Of a stretch of DNA of 64,000 nt, positions 1-11,375 are shown one piece after another (position 1 is the stretch's first letter; every line of letters starts with the position of its first letter). The stretch is from Argopecten irradians (Eukaryota > Mollusca > Bivalvia > Pectinida > Pectinidae): assembly GCF_041381155.1 (NCBI RefSeq), contig NC_091138.1:33659604-33723603 (forward strand), written 5' to 3'. The translations under genes were made by a program, and so were the position numbers. The notes under the pieces were generated by a model that searched no databases, was not told where the DNA came from, and saw nothing but the letters and a program-made list of their open reading frames with translations.

Positions 1-170
1 GTCTCTAAGCAAAGTTGACGACAATTTTTGTTTTATGTTACCTAGATATCCGAGTAATGATAGAATTTTTAAGAAAATAAGACAGCTATAATAAAACTTC
101 AATTATCACATTACTTGCCCATCCAGCCATGTCATATCGTAAGACACATGTGTAATAATAATAGTTGAAT
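1..170. repeat. Duplicated 3' flank, gene C copy
   Basis: Matches 11970-12130 closely ('gtctctaagcaaagtt' to 'cgtaagacacatgtgt'). It lies downstream of gene C as the other copy lies downstream of gene B, so the gene duplication may have included flanking DNA. Confidence 0.75.
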
Positions 171-204
171 CATTTTATATACCCGGATTAACCAAAACAC
201 AACA

Positions 205-406
205 TGAGGTGCAACTTTATCATAGAAAATGTAAGGACTTTGTTGGGATATTTACAGATGAAATGTCTGATATATAAAGGCAAACAATCCAGATTGGTCA
301 GTGCCTTACAACTTTATCATAGAAAATGTAAGGACTTTGTTGGGATATTTACAGATGAAATGTCTGATATATAAAGGCAAACAATCCAGATTGGTCAGTG
401 CCTTAC
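205..406. repeat. Two-copy tandem repeat, about 95 bp
   Basis: 'caactttatcatagaaaatg...gtcagtgccttaca' occurs twice in succession, almost identical, downstream of gene C. Confidence 0.9.
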
Positions 407-454
407 AGCTCAATCGTTTATTGAAAGGCAAATGCCTTGGCCATAAAAAGTAAA

Positions 455-460
455 TTTATT
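455..460 (-). promoter_or_regulatory. Candidate polyadenylation signal of gene C
   Basis: AATAAA on the minus strand, about 240 bp beyond the stop codon of gene C; a second AATAAA is at 422-417. The motif is common in AT-rich DNA, so support is weak. Confidence 0.3.
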
Positions 461-699
461 TGTTAATCGTCATTGCTAATTCTGATGAAATAATAACAAA
501 TTTATAATGGCAATGCTGAGGGAATATTTAATAGTAATACACGGGAAAATACAAATAAAACAAAAGAAAGGAAAACAACTTAGGAAAATGAATCCAAAAG
601 CACCATAAATGACTGTAGGGACGTATTCACTGTAGACATTCAGTCCAGATTTTCTAAGCAAGCTCTCCACAGTTTGCCGAATATTGTACGCGATTGGAC

Positions 700-906
700 T
701 TAAACTGATGGCACGAACTCATCCCAGATTCTCTTAGCAAGTGCCGCACCAAAATTTTGGTTAGAGTTGTCGGCTAACTGAAGAGTTGGTGATGTCTCCG
801 TATAAGATCTTTGTGTTCCTGCGATGCTATACGTAACTGTAAATGGCATTACAAAATGCATGTTGTATTGTTTAAGGTCGACTTCATCCTTTTTATTGTA
901 AGACAC
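700..906 (-). CDS. Gene C exon 6: C-terminal domain
   Basis: The acceptor is CATATTAG|GTG, phase 0, and the exon ends at TAA (702-700). It opens VSYNKKDEVD, like VAFMRKDVV (A) and LSYQRKDMI (B). It then carries FTVTYSIAGTQRSYTETSPT and an NQNFGAALAKRIWDEF helix equivalent to NQALGEELAREIWD in gene A. The pattern of a beta-rich stretch followed by a terminal helix resembles the C-terminus of vertebrate clusterin. Confidence 0.88.
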   Translation of the reverse strand: MSYNKKDEVDLKQYNMHFVMPFTVTYSIAGTQRSYTETSPTLQLADNSNQNFGAALAKRIWDEFVPSV

Positions 907-3900
907 CTAATATGAAAAAAATAATATCAAATTAAAAATAATCAACAGCTGACAATGTATATAGTTTGGCACAATCAAATCTAAAGAAACGTTAAGTTTG
1001 AACGGGTTAACAAATATTTGTATTAACGATGGTTGCTATATAAACTGACTTAGAGCAATTCGCATAATAATACACAAAATAGACAATATAAGGATTTCTA
1101 GCGGGAAAAAAATCCACCATAAAATAAGTTTTTTGCAACATATTTAATAGCATAAAAAGCGTTTAACTGTATAGTAATGGACAAAGTACAAATCAATTCA
1201 AACCTCCAATTTGCTATCTAGAAAGGGCTGAACATAAACTCCACAACGACAAAGAAAATTGCGTTACTGTAACTTTTGTAAAATATCAGTCGTTTATATT
1301 TATACAACAATAAAATATACTGTACATACATTACACTATTATTGAGTTTTGATGTTTCGCTGATCATAAGACTTTGCCAAATAAAAAGAAAGGTTTATTG
1401 CCATTTCCGTTTTTTCCCTATCTTTTTCTAACAATATTAAAGTAATTGTAAAAAATATATTTGTGAAATGGCGTTGTAATATCAAGTTATGTGATGAAAA
1501 GATATTACTTTGACATATCCCATGACAAAACGGATCATTATGAATTAAGTTTTAAAATGCAAGGTTATCATCCTAGAATTTTTTTAGAGCATTTTAAGAG
1601 AAAACAGTAGACTTATGTTACCTGGGTGACGATAGGTGTTTTTGCTTTGGCCACATTAATGACAGACGTTGTAACGGCGTATTGTGCTATGATTGCGGCT
1701 GCCTTGTCACCACAGACTGGATACAATGAAACAAAATAAGTTTATATCATTAAAATTCATAAGTGTGTACTTATTTGCGCTCAGTTTCACTTTCTCCACC
1801 AACGTGTATTTTGTATATCTTTCCGGTCTTGTTAATACAAGTTTTTTGAAAATTTCGATATAACTTATTACCGTACAGCCGATTTTTTAGCGGGTTGAGA
1901 TGTTCGCGATTTGAACTTAAGACGTGGAAATCAAATTTAATCTGTTTAAACTTTTTCGCGAATCTGGCTATCCGGGTATGTAGGATTCAACATTTTCCCG
2001 ATATTTCGCGTAATACATTTTCGCGATCGTAGCAATGCTCTGCGAAATTGCGAAATTATCATCCACGCGAGAATGATACACAGAAAAAAAGAAATAAATA
2101 CATGCATATCTTTCGAGATCTTATACTTCCAGTAGCTTGATAATTTTGATATTATGGGTAATGAAAATAAACACAAATACATTAGAATCCGTTTTTAACA
2201 ATAAATCATTATCCAGACATATAAAGATATTCACTCAAATAATTTTTCGTTTATTTGCATGCATACTTATTTAATACTGATTACACTATCGGCACTTTTC
2301 GTAAACGATAATATACCTCGGGAGTTAAAGGCGGAGTTTACGGAAAATGCCGACTGACTTAAGTCACTTCCGGCTTAAACTTACCGGCTCTCCAAATTTC
2401 AGTCGCAGAATTTTTTGTGTCATCGACTTTATCACACGAAGGACATTGTGACGCTGCTCTCCTTCGACGACCGAAAAGATCTGAAATGGTACAGTAAAAA
2501 TATAGCACAGGGGGAATACACTTCTAACATATTAACATTAAACTACAAAACCGACAAAAACACTATCGTTTGCATAGATGTATTCTATATTGATAAATTG
2601 TATGGTTCTTTTTATCATATCAATAAATCGCACTTGATTTTCTCCTTGGATGATTTTAAATATGTAATTAAAACAATGCATTTCATCAGCTCGAAATCAT
2701 ATTGCCAAATTGCAACAGTTTACAAAATCTTAATAGACATTTGAACATTTTAGCAGCCATGGTTATGTATTGACGTGGATTAAAGTCAGTGTACCCAAAG
2801 GAAAACCACCAACTGCCACACATGGAATTTGAAGCACAATGAGACTTCGAATTATACATGATGGAAAAATGGCGGACGATTACTCGACCATATCTACATA
2901 TGTGTTGTATGTCCTTTATTGTGAAATATATTATATACTAGACTGATAATTCCTAAAGTCTTTTAGATAAAAGGAACAAAAATATGAAAATAATATCAAT
3001 CTAAGTATTTGGAATGTGATTTCTTTTTTACCTTTGAATCCATTTGGTATCGTTTTGGAGAAAAAATTTCCGATGGGTTTTCCAACCTTATCTTTGAAGA
3101 ACTCGCCTACTTTCTTTCCGGCGTTAGGAATCGTATTCACGAAGAATTTCTTCACCTCTTTTACACCTTGTTTGCCAAGGTGAGGAACCTTCTTAATCAA
3201 ATTCGGAAATTTCTTCACTAGACCAGTGCGGAGTGCTATTCCAAGTGGCGGTGGCAGTAGGCCTATTACGAATTTGTCAACGGGGAACTTTCCACCACCA
3301 GATCCACCGCTTGATTGTTGGTGCCTGTAGAAAGTATAATAAAACCTATCTTAACAACCACCTGCTTAATAACGACCTCCTCTGTATAAAGACCACCAAC
3401 TCTACATATAAAATCAATTTTAAGGTCCCCATATCGCCATTTTAAAAACAATTTTACCCGTGTACAATGATGTTGGGCGGTATTTATAGTCATTTTTGAC
3501 AGTATAAAAACCAAAGCCACTGATGTCGGATATAGACTAGGAATGCTAGTGTATTCTGTAATACTTATATATAGATAAATAAAATTACAATGACTTATTG
3601 TTAAATAAGTCCCTAGATGTCACAGTGGTGGCAACTCACTGATAATGCAATATTGTTTTTTAGTATCGAATGTGTCAGGTTGCTCTTTTACTAATCAGCT
3701 GTATGACGCCTAATCGAGATCTCCGGTTCTGAGCGTAGGCGCACTACATGCACGTACGCGAACGCGTTACATTTTAAAGGTATAAACACATACTCAAATG
3801 TACCGTGGTCAATTTTCCTATGCATATTAAAGCATTCCACTAGTGATAAAAGTTGTGAGGAACTACAATAGTACAGGTTTTTACCAAAAAAAAAACACAC

Positions 3901-6236
3901 ACAAAAAAAAAAACGAGGAAAAAAAAAACCCAAGTATCTTGTAATCCAAATATTATCACAGCTCTTCGATAATTTTATCGATGGCATGTGTATTAATTCA
4001 GATACAGCTTCCGATTCCACGTCCTTATACGGTGTACGAAGTGTGTCAACACTAAGGACTGGAGATGTTGTTGATGTGTAGCGATGCGCAGTGCCAAGTG
4101 AAACAAAACAGCATTTTTCAAAGTTCTTTGAAACTGGCACTATATATAACGCACTTTAAAAATTGCGTTATTTTTACAAAGTGGATCGTAACGTTGGTAT
4201 GACTATATAACGAAATTAAATTTGCTATCTCAAAATACATGTAGATTACACAATTGCATTTATGAAAACATCTGGAGTTCGACCGACCAGAATCAACAGA
4301 CGATTTAAGTTTCAAGTATCAAATGCATGTGCGTAACGTCAAGCTTACAATGGTACAGAGAGTTCTAATCCCATACAAATCTGTCGTCATAAAGATATAT
4401 AGACATACCTGAAGAACCATAATTGTTTATCATAAATACCTTTTAGCACAAGCAACACACTGATCCAAGGTATCGTTGTACTTTTTCTGACATACAGGCT
4501 GTACTTCGGCATAGGCGGCTTCTAGGGCTTCGAATTCCGAACTGAATGCTTCGGCACTGAATTCCGTAAAGATGTATCCGTTAGTTCGTCCACTTCTGTG
4601 TATATGAAAGTGACAAAAAATATAATTGACTGATGTCACATACATCAAAAATCATTCAACTACTATCATGTTTTGGATGCATTAAATGTGTCGTTATGCT
4701 TTTTCAATAAATGAAAAACTTGATTATGTTGATGTAACAAAAAAATACAAATAAATAATGAAGTAAACTTCATTTTTCGAATGCAATTCATGTCCTTTCC
4801 CAGCCATCGTACATTATCGAGTCGACGCTTCTTAAAATCGCGTATAAATGTCAAATTAACACAAAAACAATATGAAATAATTTACTTTGTTTTTGGTGAA
4901 TGCGCAATCAGTACTTCATTCCATATAGGACATAGTGGTACGAAATGTTTTTGGGATGCAATTAATTATTTTTAATATTCTTATCTTGGAGTTAAACTAG
5001 GAGCTCAAACTTTTCAATAGTTGTTATGGTGTAAAGTAAGTAACTTTTGTAACTGAAGGAAAATTCTAAAACGTCTGCTCCTGTTTTTGATAGACAAAAA
5101 TATCATTTGTCAGCGGTGGAGCATCTTTAATATTATTAGACTTTCCACTGTCATCGTCCGATATTGGTATTAGAATTGTAACTTTTGTGATTATTAAACT
5201 TCAAAAATGTACTTATCAATGGTTTCTCCTGAAATGCATGAATAAGCATTTGATCGGTTCTACTTCTTGATTAACCATATCCGCTAAAAGAAGTGTTTTG
5301 ATTGGTTCATTATTTAAACTCGTGTTTCCTTGATTAACCATATCCGCTTAAACAAGAGTTTTGATTGGTTCATCATTTAAAAACATGTCTTCTTGATTAA
5401 CCATATCCGCTAAAACAAGTGTTTTGATTGGTTCATCATTTAAAAGCATGTCTTCTTGATTAACCATATCCGCTAAAACAAGTGTTTTGAATGGTTCATC
5501 ATTTAAACTCATTTGGGTATATAATCCGATCATGAAAGCAACTTGATTGGCTTATTGTTAACGTCTTACAGCATTGTGATTTGTTTACGGATTCAAGTTA
5601 AAAAATACAAAAAAAAATGTTATTCACGATGATATTTTAAAAAATCCACCTTGTACTTAAAGTTTAAGTTGCCATTTAGCTATTTGTCAAAATACTTTTT
5701 TTCTTGGAGAATGTTGTTATCCAGAGTATATTCGTTATATTTCCACCTTGAAATAGCGGCCGATGATATCAAAATCCTCACCGACCTATTCCGCTTTCAT
5801 ATGTGATGATCATTTATGTTTTACATACAGTTCTAGATTAATTCAAAGTTGTTTTTGCTTACTTTTTAAAAACTCATATCTATTTAACATTTTTACAGTG
5901 CTAAAGGTTAATGTAAAAATAAATACTTCTGCAGATATAATTTCATTTAAACTTACATAAAGCGTAAAGGCTTTTAAGAACTTTTACAAAGCAAAATACA
6001 TTTTTTTCTGTGCTTTTGAATGATTTTCTCACCAATCCTTATAACAAAAAATAGCATGTCAAAATTATCATTCAGTTATGGCACATATACCATTAATGCA
6101 ATATAATGAAACATGAGATTAATATGCACAATTTGACAACAACTACAATTTAAGAGCACTTACTCGCTTGGTTTGTGACCGCCGTTGATAGCCCCACGTT
6201 GAGCAGGAACAGGTAGAGAAAACCTTGTAGAATCAT
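700..6236 (-). CDS. Clusterin-like secreted protein, gene C (six exons, frame break in exon 2)
   Basis: Exons in transcript order are 6236-6164, 4595-4440, 3324-3032, 2480-2385, 1716-1622 and 906-700, each bounded by AG/GT on the minus strand. The product would be about 305 residues: a signal peptide, a C-x10-C-x2-C segment, a short Gly/Pro-rich then Lys/Phe-rich region with repeats such as FFVNTIPNAGKKVGE, a polybasic GRRRR, CPSC, VCG, and a C-terminal exon ending WDEFVPSV. Intron phases match genes A and B exactly. The oddity is exon 2, which is 156 nt against 154 in A and B: its 5' part aligns in one frame (K-V-D-E-L) and its cysteine part in another. The gene is therefore either a recent pseudogene, carries a consensus error, or uses a splice form I cannot see. 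The clusterin relation is inferred from motif layout; no search was run. Confidence 0.8.
907..1621. other. Intron 5 of gene C
   Basis: AT-rich, no repeat or coding signal recognised. Confidence 0.6.
1622..1716 (-). CDS. Gene C exon 5: V-C-G exon
   Basis: The acceptor is TATCCAG|TC and the donor ACCCAG|GTAACA, phase 1 in and 0 out. It reads CGDKAAAIIAQYAVTTSV and ends TPIVTQ, aligning with CGQAYVSNVAQYRK...PVITK in gene A and CGAKHN...MPIITK in gene B. It holds the sixth cysteine of the mature protein. Confidence 0.85.
2385..2480 (-). CDS. Gene C exon 4: polybasic site and CPSC
   Basis: The acceptor is ATTTCAG|AT and the donor GCCG|GTAAGT, phases 1 to 1. It reads LFGRRRRAASQCPSCDKVDD, aligning with exon 4 of A and B. 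RRRR fits furin-type convertases and sits just before the C-x2-C pair. The plus-strand ORF overlapping this exon (2415-2744) is a shadow. Confidence 0.88.
3032..3324 (-). CDS. Gene C exon 3: variable region, cationic repeats
   Basis: The acceptor is CTACAG|G (phase 2 in) and the donor AAAG|GTAAAA (phase 1 out). The 97 codons begin with a Ser/Gly-rich linker (QQSSGGSGGGK), then a hydrophobic Pro-rich stretch (GLLPPPLGIALRTG), then Lys/Phe-rich repeats of the form FF-x-x-T-I-P-N-x-G-K-K-V-G. It has no cysteine. It is the shortest version of the variable exon and shares the FFxKTIP motif with gene A. Confidence 0.85.
3325..4439. other. Intron 2 of gene C
   Basis: Contains a 149-codon minus-strand ORF (4140-3691) with a Ser/Thr-rich part (SLGTAHRYTSTTSPV). 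No splice sites in the right phase were found, so it is not included in the gene. Confidence 0.5.
4440..4595 (-). CDS. Gene C exon 2: C-x10-C-x2-C segment (frameshifted)
   Basis: The acceptor is CACAG at 4600-4596 and the donor AAAAG|GTATTT. The 3' part reads VCQKKYNDTLDQCVACAK, with cysteine spacing identical to genes A and B and an N-D-T glycosylation sequon. The 5' part, entered in phase 1 from exon 1, reads K-V-D-E-L, matching K-A-E-E-L (A) and K-A-R-E-L (B), but that frame hits TAG before the cysteines. The first Cys codon is 103 nt from the exon start here, 101 nt in A and B. Confidence 0.75.
4875..5137. mobile_element. MITE-2, truncated copy
   Basis: Shares 'tgcgcaatcagtacttcatt' through 'gtcagcggtggagcatcttta' with the full copies but lacks the left end. 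In intron 1 of gene C. Confidence 0.7.
5255..5520. repeat. 63-bp minisatellite in intron 1 of gene C
   Basis: About four copies of a unit containing 'cttgattaaccatatccgct'. The period is a multiple of three, so the minus strand stays open with a 21-residue unit (NDEPIKTLVLADMVNQED). No splice sites were seen, so probably not coding. Confidence 0.85.
6164..6236 (-). CDS. Gene C exon 1: signal peptide
   Basis: It starts at ATG (6236-6234) and encodes MILQGFLYLFLLNVGLSTA followed by VTNQA, a typical signal peptide with cleavage likely after LSTA. The donor is A|GTAAGTGC, phase 1. This start is favoured because a TATA box lies about 60 bp upstream and the other two paralogues also open with a signal-peptide exon ending in phase 1. 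Confidence 0.85.
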
Positions 6237-6295
6237 TTTGTCTTCTGTTTCCAGTCTGATCCGGATGTCTGTGGTGTTTGAACCATCCGACTTCA

Positions 6296-6303
6296 CTTTT
6301 ATA
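6296..6303 (-). promoter_or_regulatory. TATA box of gene C
   Basis: TATAAAAG on the minus strand, 60 bp upstream of the exon 1 ATG, a spacing that would leave a short 5' UTR. It is the clearest core promoter element among the three paralogues. Confidence 0.6.
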
Positions 6304-7284
6304 GCCTTTTGTTCAAAATAGGCTAGGTATCTAATTTTCTCAACCCACGTCAATCACGGACAGATTCATAGAACAAAACCACGTGACCAGAACAATTCTA
6401 GGAAGAAAAATGATACGCGCGTCATTCATAATTAATCTTTTACGTACCTTTTTGTTTTTCTAGTTCAAACCAGAATCGGTAACACGTGTTAATGATATAT
6501 ACGATTAATTAAATGTTATTACATTTTCGGCTTCCAAATCAACAATTCTGTGAAACATAATATTGTCAAGGCTTCAGTTCTGAGAAAATACGTGGCTTGC
6601 ATTTACATATACTTCCCATTAAACATACACACTGTCACTTGAATGCCAATTAGTCTTGTAGTTTATATTAAATTGTATGCATATGTGTTTTTAAAAATAT
6701 TTATGCACTTCTTTCCTATTTGAGGCTAGTTACGAATGTCTGTGGGTGCAGTTTCACATTTCATAGTTGTTTATACATAAATGATATATCTTTCCCAGAT
6801 TGTTGAATTCCCTATAGAAAGCGTTATATAATAATAAATATGTAATACTAGTACATATAGTAAAGTCTCAACCGGAATGATACATTTTGTGTGTAGTGTA
6901 AATATAAATCTATCCTGATGTGTGAATTCCCTTAACCACCTCATCGTTTTGGTACATTTTTTGATATATCCGAAAAAATGTCCTTTTACCAAGCCGTCGA
7001 AGTGTGATGCCTTGTATCAGATTATGTCAAAACACTCCTTGTGACAGTTTCAAAAGAATCCACGTTCTCTTGGTGCTTTGACTACCTAAAGTGACGAAGC
7101 GCCTCATCATTTGGTCGTGTATTCTCGATACGCAATGGGTTACTATCACTGACGTTATATCCATCTCTGGACTATCTCATTGTAAAACTGGAGGCAGTTC
7201 AGGAGGAAAAAAACTGACCAAATTCCTTTTCTTATGATTTAAAAAGCCCTCTGAACAGTCCATTTTCGAAAGACTTCTTTTTAG
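6304..7284. other. Upstream of gene C, no feature seen
   Basis: AT-rich; beyond the TATA box nothing recognisable. Confidence 0.5.
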
Positions 7285-7352
7285 TGTCTGTTTTTTTTAT
7301 TATTATTATTTATTAACGTCCTATTAACAGCCAAGTTCATGTAAGGCCAGAC
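7285..7352. repeat. Fragment of a bivalve-type repeat tail
   Basis: (TTA)n followed by 'cgtcctattaacagccaagttcatgtaaggcca', a motif I recall as a common 3' part of mollusc repeats. Fragment only. Confidence 0.45.
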
Positions 7353-7539
7353 ATTAATAATTACTATTAAATCAGTAATCGTTATCATGTATAAATGACA
7401 ACAGTTTTTCAATTAATTGCATGTGATCAGTACTCATTAAAATTATGTTTACATGTAATCGATTACAGATAAAAAAAGGTGTGTAATCATGATTATTTCT
7501 TTGATTACTTTATGATTATCGGATACTTTCAAATTCCGT

Positions 7540-7725
7540 CTTTGCATATTACAGAGTTAGCTCCCTTTCGGGTAGGTATCGATTGTTACGTCATTATTTT
7601 GTGAGCGCAATTCACGTCATTTTCTCCGAAAAGTATGACGTTACGGTCGAAAACACATGACGTCACAATCAATACCAACCCGCAAGGGCAGATAACTCTG
7701 TAATATGCAAATACGGAATATGTGC
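7540..7725. mobile_element. MITE-1, palindromic element
   Basis: Long imperfect palindrome: 'tttgcatattacagagttagctccctttcgggtaggtat' pairs with the inverted 'ataccaacccgcaagggcagataactctgtaatatgcaaa'. Contains several TGACGTCA-like sites. Other copies at 13760-13930, 36815-36915 (partial) and 38925-39085. Confidence 0.75.
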
Positions 7726-8040
7726 TTTCAGTGTACAACGTTTATTCGTATTAATGTTAATAAATTTGGATAAGATGTGATATGACTTCTTTTATGTTCA
7801 TTCTATATCAATACAGTAGTATTCATAAGTAATCTTCCTGTAATCATGATTATTCATAGTAAAGTAATCGAAAGTAATTACAGAAAAAACATTTTTGTAA
7901 CCATTCTGTAATCGATTGCTTAAAACTGAAGTAATCGTAATTTACTCGATTACATTTTAAAGTAATCGATTCCATGTCATGAATACGGTGTGCAGTGTGT
8001 ATGAAGTTCATGGTGCGTGTTTTGGGAGACTGCGGTACAT

Positions 8041-8395
8041 TCATGTCGTGTCATGCCGATGACACCAAGCGACACCCCTCACCCGGTCACATTATACTGA
8101 CAAAGGGCGAACCATACTCGTTCCACTCCCCGTATGCTGGGTGCTAAGCAGGAGCAGAACCACTTTTATAGACTGTGTCTCGGCCAGGGAACGGAACCCA
8201 GAGCCTTCCTCACAGGGGCGAGCGCTCAACAGAAAGCCAAAATTAAGGTGGTGTCAAGGGAGACGTTAGGAAGTAGATAGTTAGTTTGGAAGAAGAGAAT
8301 CGATACTATCCTAAATTTAGTCGTCTTTTACGACCATGCAATAGGGGCAGCGAGTACAATCCTAACGCCATACCTGAAGTCATATAGCTTTGGCG
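8041..8395 (-). mobile_element. tRNA-like SINE copy
   Basis: On the minus strand it reads 'gcccctattgcatggtcg' then GTTGAGCGCTCGCCCCTGTG and GGGTTCCGTTCCC, a tRNA B-box-like motif. Same family as 63690-64000 in opposite orientation. Confidence 0.65.
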
Positions 8396-8789
8396 TGATC
8401 TGTCTGTTGATTTTTCTAATGTCCTCATGGTGATTTCACCACTATCGTAAACTCCTTTTTACAAATTAAAAAAAAATGAATACAATCATACATGATATTG
8501 ACTCTTCGAAATACAGAAATGTTCGACTGGTGGAAAACAACACACGTTTCGCAGTTCCTACGATACGCCCAATGAAACATAAACTCATGTAGCTGCTCTT
8601 AGCTGAAAAGACATAAATTCTGAAGATATCGAAAAAAAGCGTTTCTCACCGGAACACCATTGGGAGTCGTACTTTATTTTGTTAATCTCAGTTAGTTTGT
8701 TTTTATAACAAAAGTTGTTGTACATTAAGTCAAACTAAACTTAATGAGAATTTAACGATAAATCTACGAAAATCTTATCTTGTTAACTA

Positions 8790-9050
8790 CTCTTAAGGTT
8801 TAACAACCTGTTTAAACTAGTGATTTTTGGTATGCCCATGGTGTAAGTAAAATCGAATTCGGTCAAACCAGCGATCCTACTACATACTATAAACACTAGT
8901 AAACATAATGATATGGTTATTTGGTTACAGCAATGTGTACTGAACCCTGTGGACATGCAAAACTGAAATGTACATTTTTTTGTATATTTATCCAAAATTT
9001 ACAAGCAATACATCAACATACTGATTTAAACGGGGTCTTAAACCTTAGTA
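8790..9050. repeat. Dispersed repeat R3, copy 1
   Basis: The minus strand reads GTTTGACCGAATTCGATTTTAC and shares 'gtggacatgcaaaactgaaatgtacatttt' with about 61985-62300; a diverged copy is at 24365-24650. Confidence 0.6.
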
Positions 9051-9514
9051 GATTTGTGTCAAAGGCACTATTTGCGGATCGTCATGGTAAAAGTTAGTCA
9101 TAATCAAATGTTTAAATGGAAACAAAAAGTAATCATCAAATGTCACCAAACCCGAATGAAAAAACACAATGGCAATACTAATGTTAATGCGAACAAGTCG
9201 ATTTTTCTCTAGAGTATCTGAATTTTTAATTCAATTTTTAATTAATTACACACAGCTTGCCAATTGTGATTGATGTTGCCACTGTCAGCATGTAATCACA
9301 TTAAAGTCATCAAACTCTCAGAGCTATTGTCACACTATATACACTCCTACATAATACATTTTATTAATGGTTTTTATGTAAATCAAATAACAGGTGCTAC
9401 CGACATATATGCAAATATACTTTTATCATTGCAAATGACAATATGAAAATTGAGAGAAAAATTACCTACTGATGTATTGGAGCGACAAACTGGTGCGTGA
9501 TCAAAACGTGTATG

Positions 9515-9602
9515 TCAGCATCATCATCATCATCATCATATCATCATCATCATCACCATCATCATCATCACAACCATCATCATCATCATCACCATCATCA
9601 CC

Positions 9603-9636
<34 letters not shown>

Positions 9637-9660
9637 TCATCATATCATGTCATCATAATG
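9515..9660. repeat. (CAT)n microsatellite
   Basis: Long interrupted run of 'catcatcat' with CAC variants, followed at about 9735-9785 by 'gaggaggagga'. The poly-Ser ORF here is an artefact of this repeat. Confidence 0.95.
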
Positions 9661-10279
9661 CTTATGATGAAGATATGATGGTTTTGATGATATGATGAAA
9701 ATGATTGTAATGTTTTTGAAGATCTTTCAAAAGATGATGATGAGGAGGAGGAGAGGAGGAGGAGGATGAAGAGGAGGATGATGACACTACTACACATTAT
9801 TTCATATCTGTAATTTTTTTTAAACTTAACACTGCCGACTTTACATGATAATGATAACATGGTTCATGAATAAACTATAAAGTGGTACATTCATTTCTAT
9901 CAGTTGTTCAAAATATTTTTTGTTGATTTTTATAAAAATGTTGTCGCTCATAATGTTCTGTTCAAGGGTCAACAAACTTGATATATCTGGTTTGACCGCA
10001 CTTAATCCTTGACATGGTAATATTATAAACGTGTACATCTTTGTACATGTATTTATATACTTATTAACGTCTCAAACGCTTTAACATAAATTATTAACAT
10101 TGTTATTTTTTAACATAATCCATGCATATTAATCATATTATTTGAATTATTAGAGCAATGCCATAAAAATGTACTCAATATCACATCAATTTACAGTGAC
10201 ATGGTTATAAGTACAGGGACAACAATACAACTACAGCTGTTATGTATGACGTTAACCTTGTCGATAAAGTTATCCAATA

Positions 10280-11375
10280 AGTATAATTTAAGTTCATTTA
10301 AGTAAACAATACGAATTACTCATTAAGTTCATTTAAGTAAACAATACGAATAACTCATTAAGTTCATTTAAGTAAACAATAAGAATAACTCATTTAGTTC
10401 ATTTAAGCAAACAATACGAATAACTCATTAAGTTCATTTAAGCAAACAATACGAATTACTCATTAAGTTCATTTAAGTAAACAATACGAATTACTCATTA
10501 AGTTCATTTAAGTAAACAATACGAATTACTCATTAAGTTCATTTAAGCAAACAATACGAATTACTCATTAAGTTCATTTAAGTAAACAATACGAATTAAT
10601 TATTCAGTTCATTTAAATATACTCCACCGCCGACAGAGCATAAATGACATTCATCATTTGAACAAAACATGGTGTTTAATCATGTACATATATGTCTAAT
10701 TAACACAGAAAATATTATAAAATAATTTATTTAGCCTATGGTCCATGCGCAATCAGTACTTCATTCAACATAGGATATAGTGCCACGGATTTTTTTCGGG
10801 ATACAATTAATTATTTTTTATATTTCTAACTTAAAGTAAAATTAGAAGTTCAAATTTTTCAATGTTGGTAATGGTGTAAAGTAAATAACTTTTACAATTG
10901 AAGAAAAATACTAAATCGTCTGCTCCTTTTTTTGATAGTGAAAAAATACCAATTGTCAGCGGTGGAGCATCTTTAAGTAAACAATACGAATTAATCATTA
11001 ATTTCATTTAAGTATACAATATGAATTACTCACTAAGTTCATTTAAGTAAACAATATGAATTACTCATTAATTCCATTTAAGTAAACAATACGAATTACT
11101 CATTAAGTTCATTTAAGTAAACAATACGAATTGCTCATCAATTTCATTTAAGTAAACAATACGAATTCCGCATAAAGTTCATTAAAGTAAACAATACGAA
11201 TTACTCATTAATTTCATTTAAGTAAACAATACGAATTAATCATTAAGTTCATTTAAGTAAACAATACGAATAAATCATTAAGTTCATTTAAGTAAACAAT
11301 ACGAATAAATCATTAAGTTCATTTTAGTAAACAATACGAATTAATTATTAAGTTCATTTTAGTAAATAATCAGCA
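10280..11375. repeat. 35-bp minisatellite split by a TIR element
   Basis: Many copies of 'aagttcatttaagtaaacaatacgaattactcatt' in two blocks (10280-10620 and about 10978-11375) on either side of a MITE-2 copy. Confidence 0.9.
10618..10978. mobile_element. MITE-2 copy inserted in the minisatellite
   Basis: Ends 'ctccaccgccgacaga' and 'tgtcagcggtggag' are inverted repeats; a TTTAA-like motif flanks it. About 360 bp, no coding capacity. Full copy also at 38344-38704, 5'-truncated copy at 4875-5137. Confidence 0.75.

Noticed and set aside
2415..2744. 109-codon plus-strand ORF
   Set aside because: Overlaps gene C exon 4 in antisense; the minus exon has splice sites and paralogue support.
3691..4140. 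149-codon minus-strand ORF in intron 2 of gene C
   Set aside because: No acceptor/donor in the required phase and a low-complexity Phe/Cys stretch from an A-rich tract.
9472..9678. Poly-Ser ORF
   Set aside because: Translation of the (CAT)n microsatellite.
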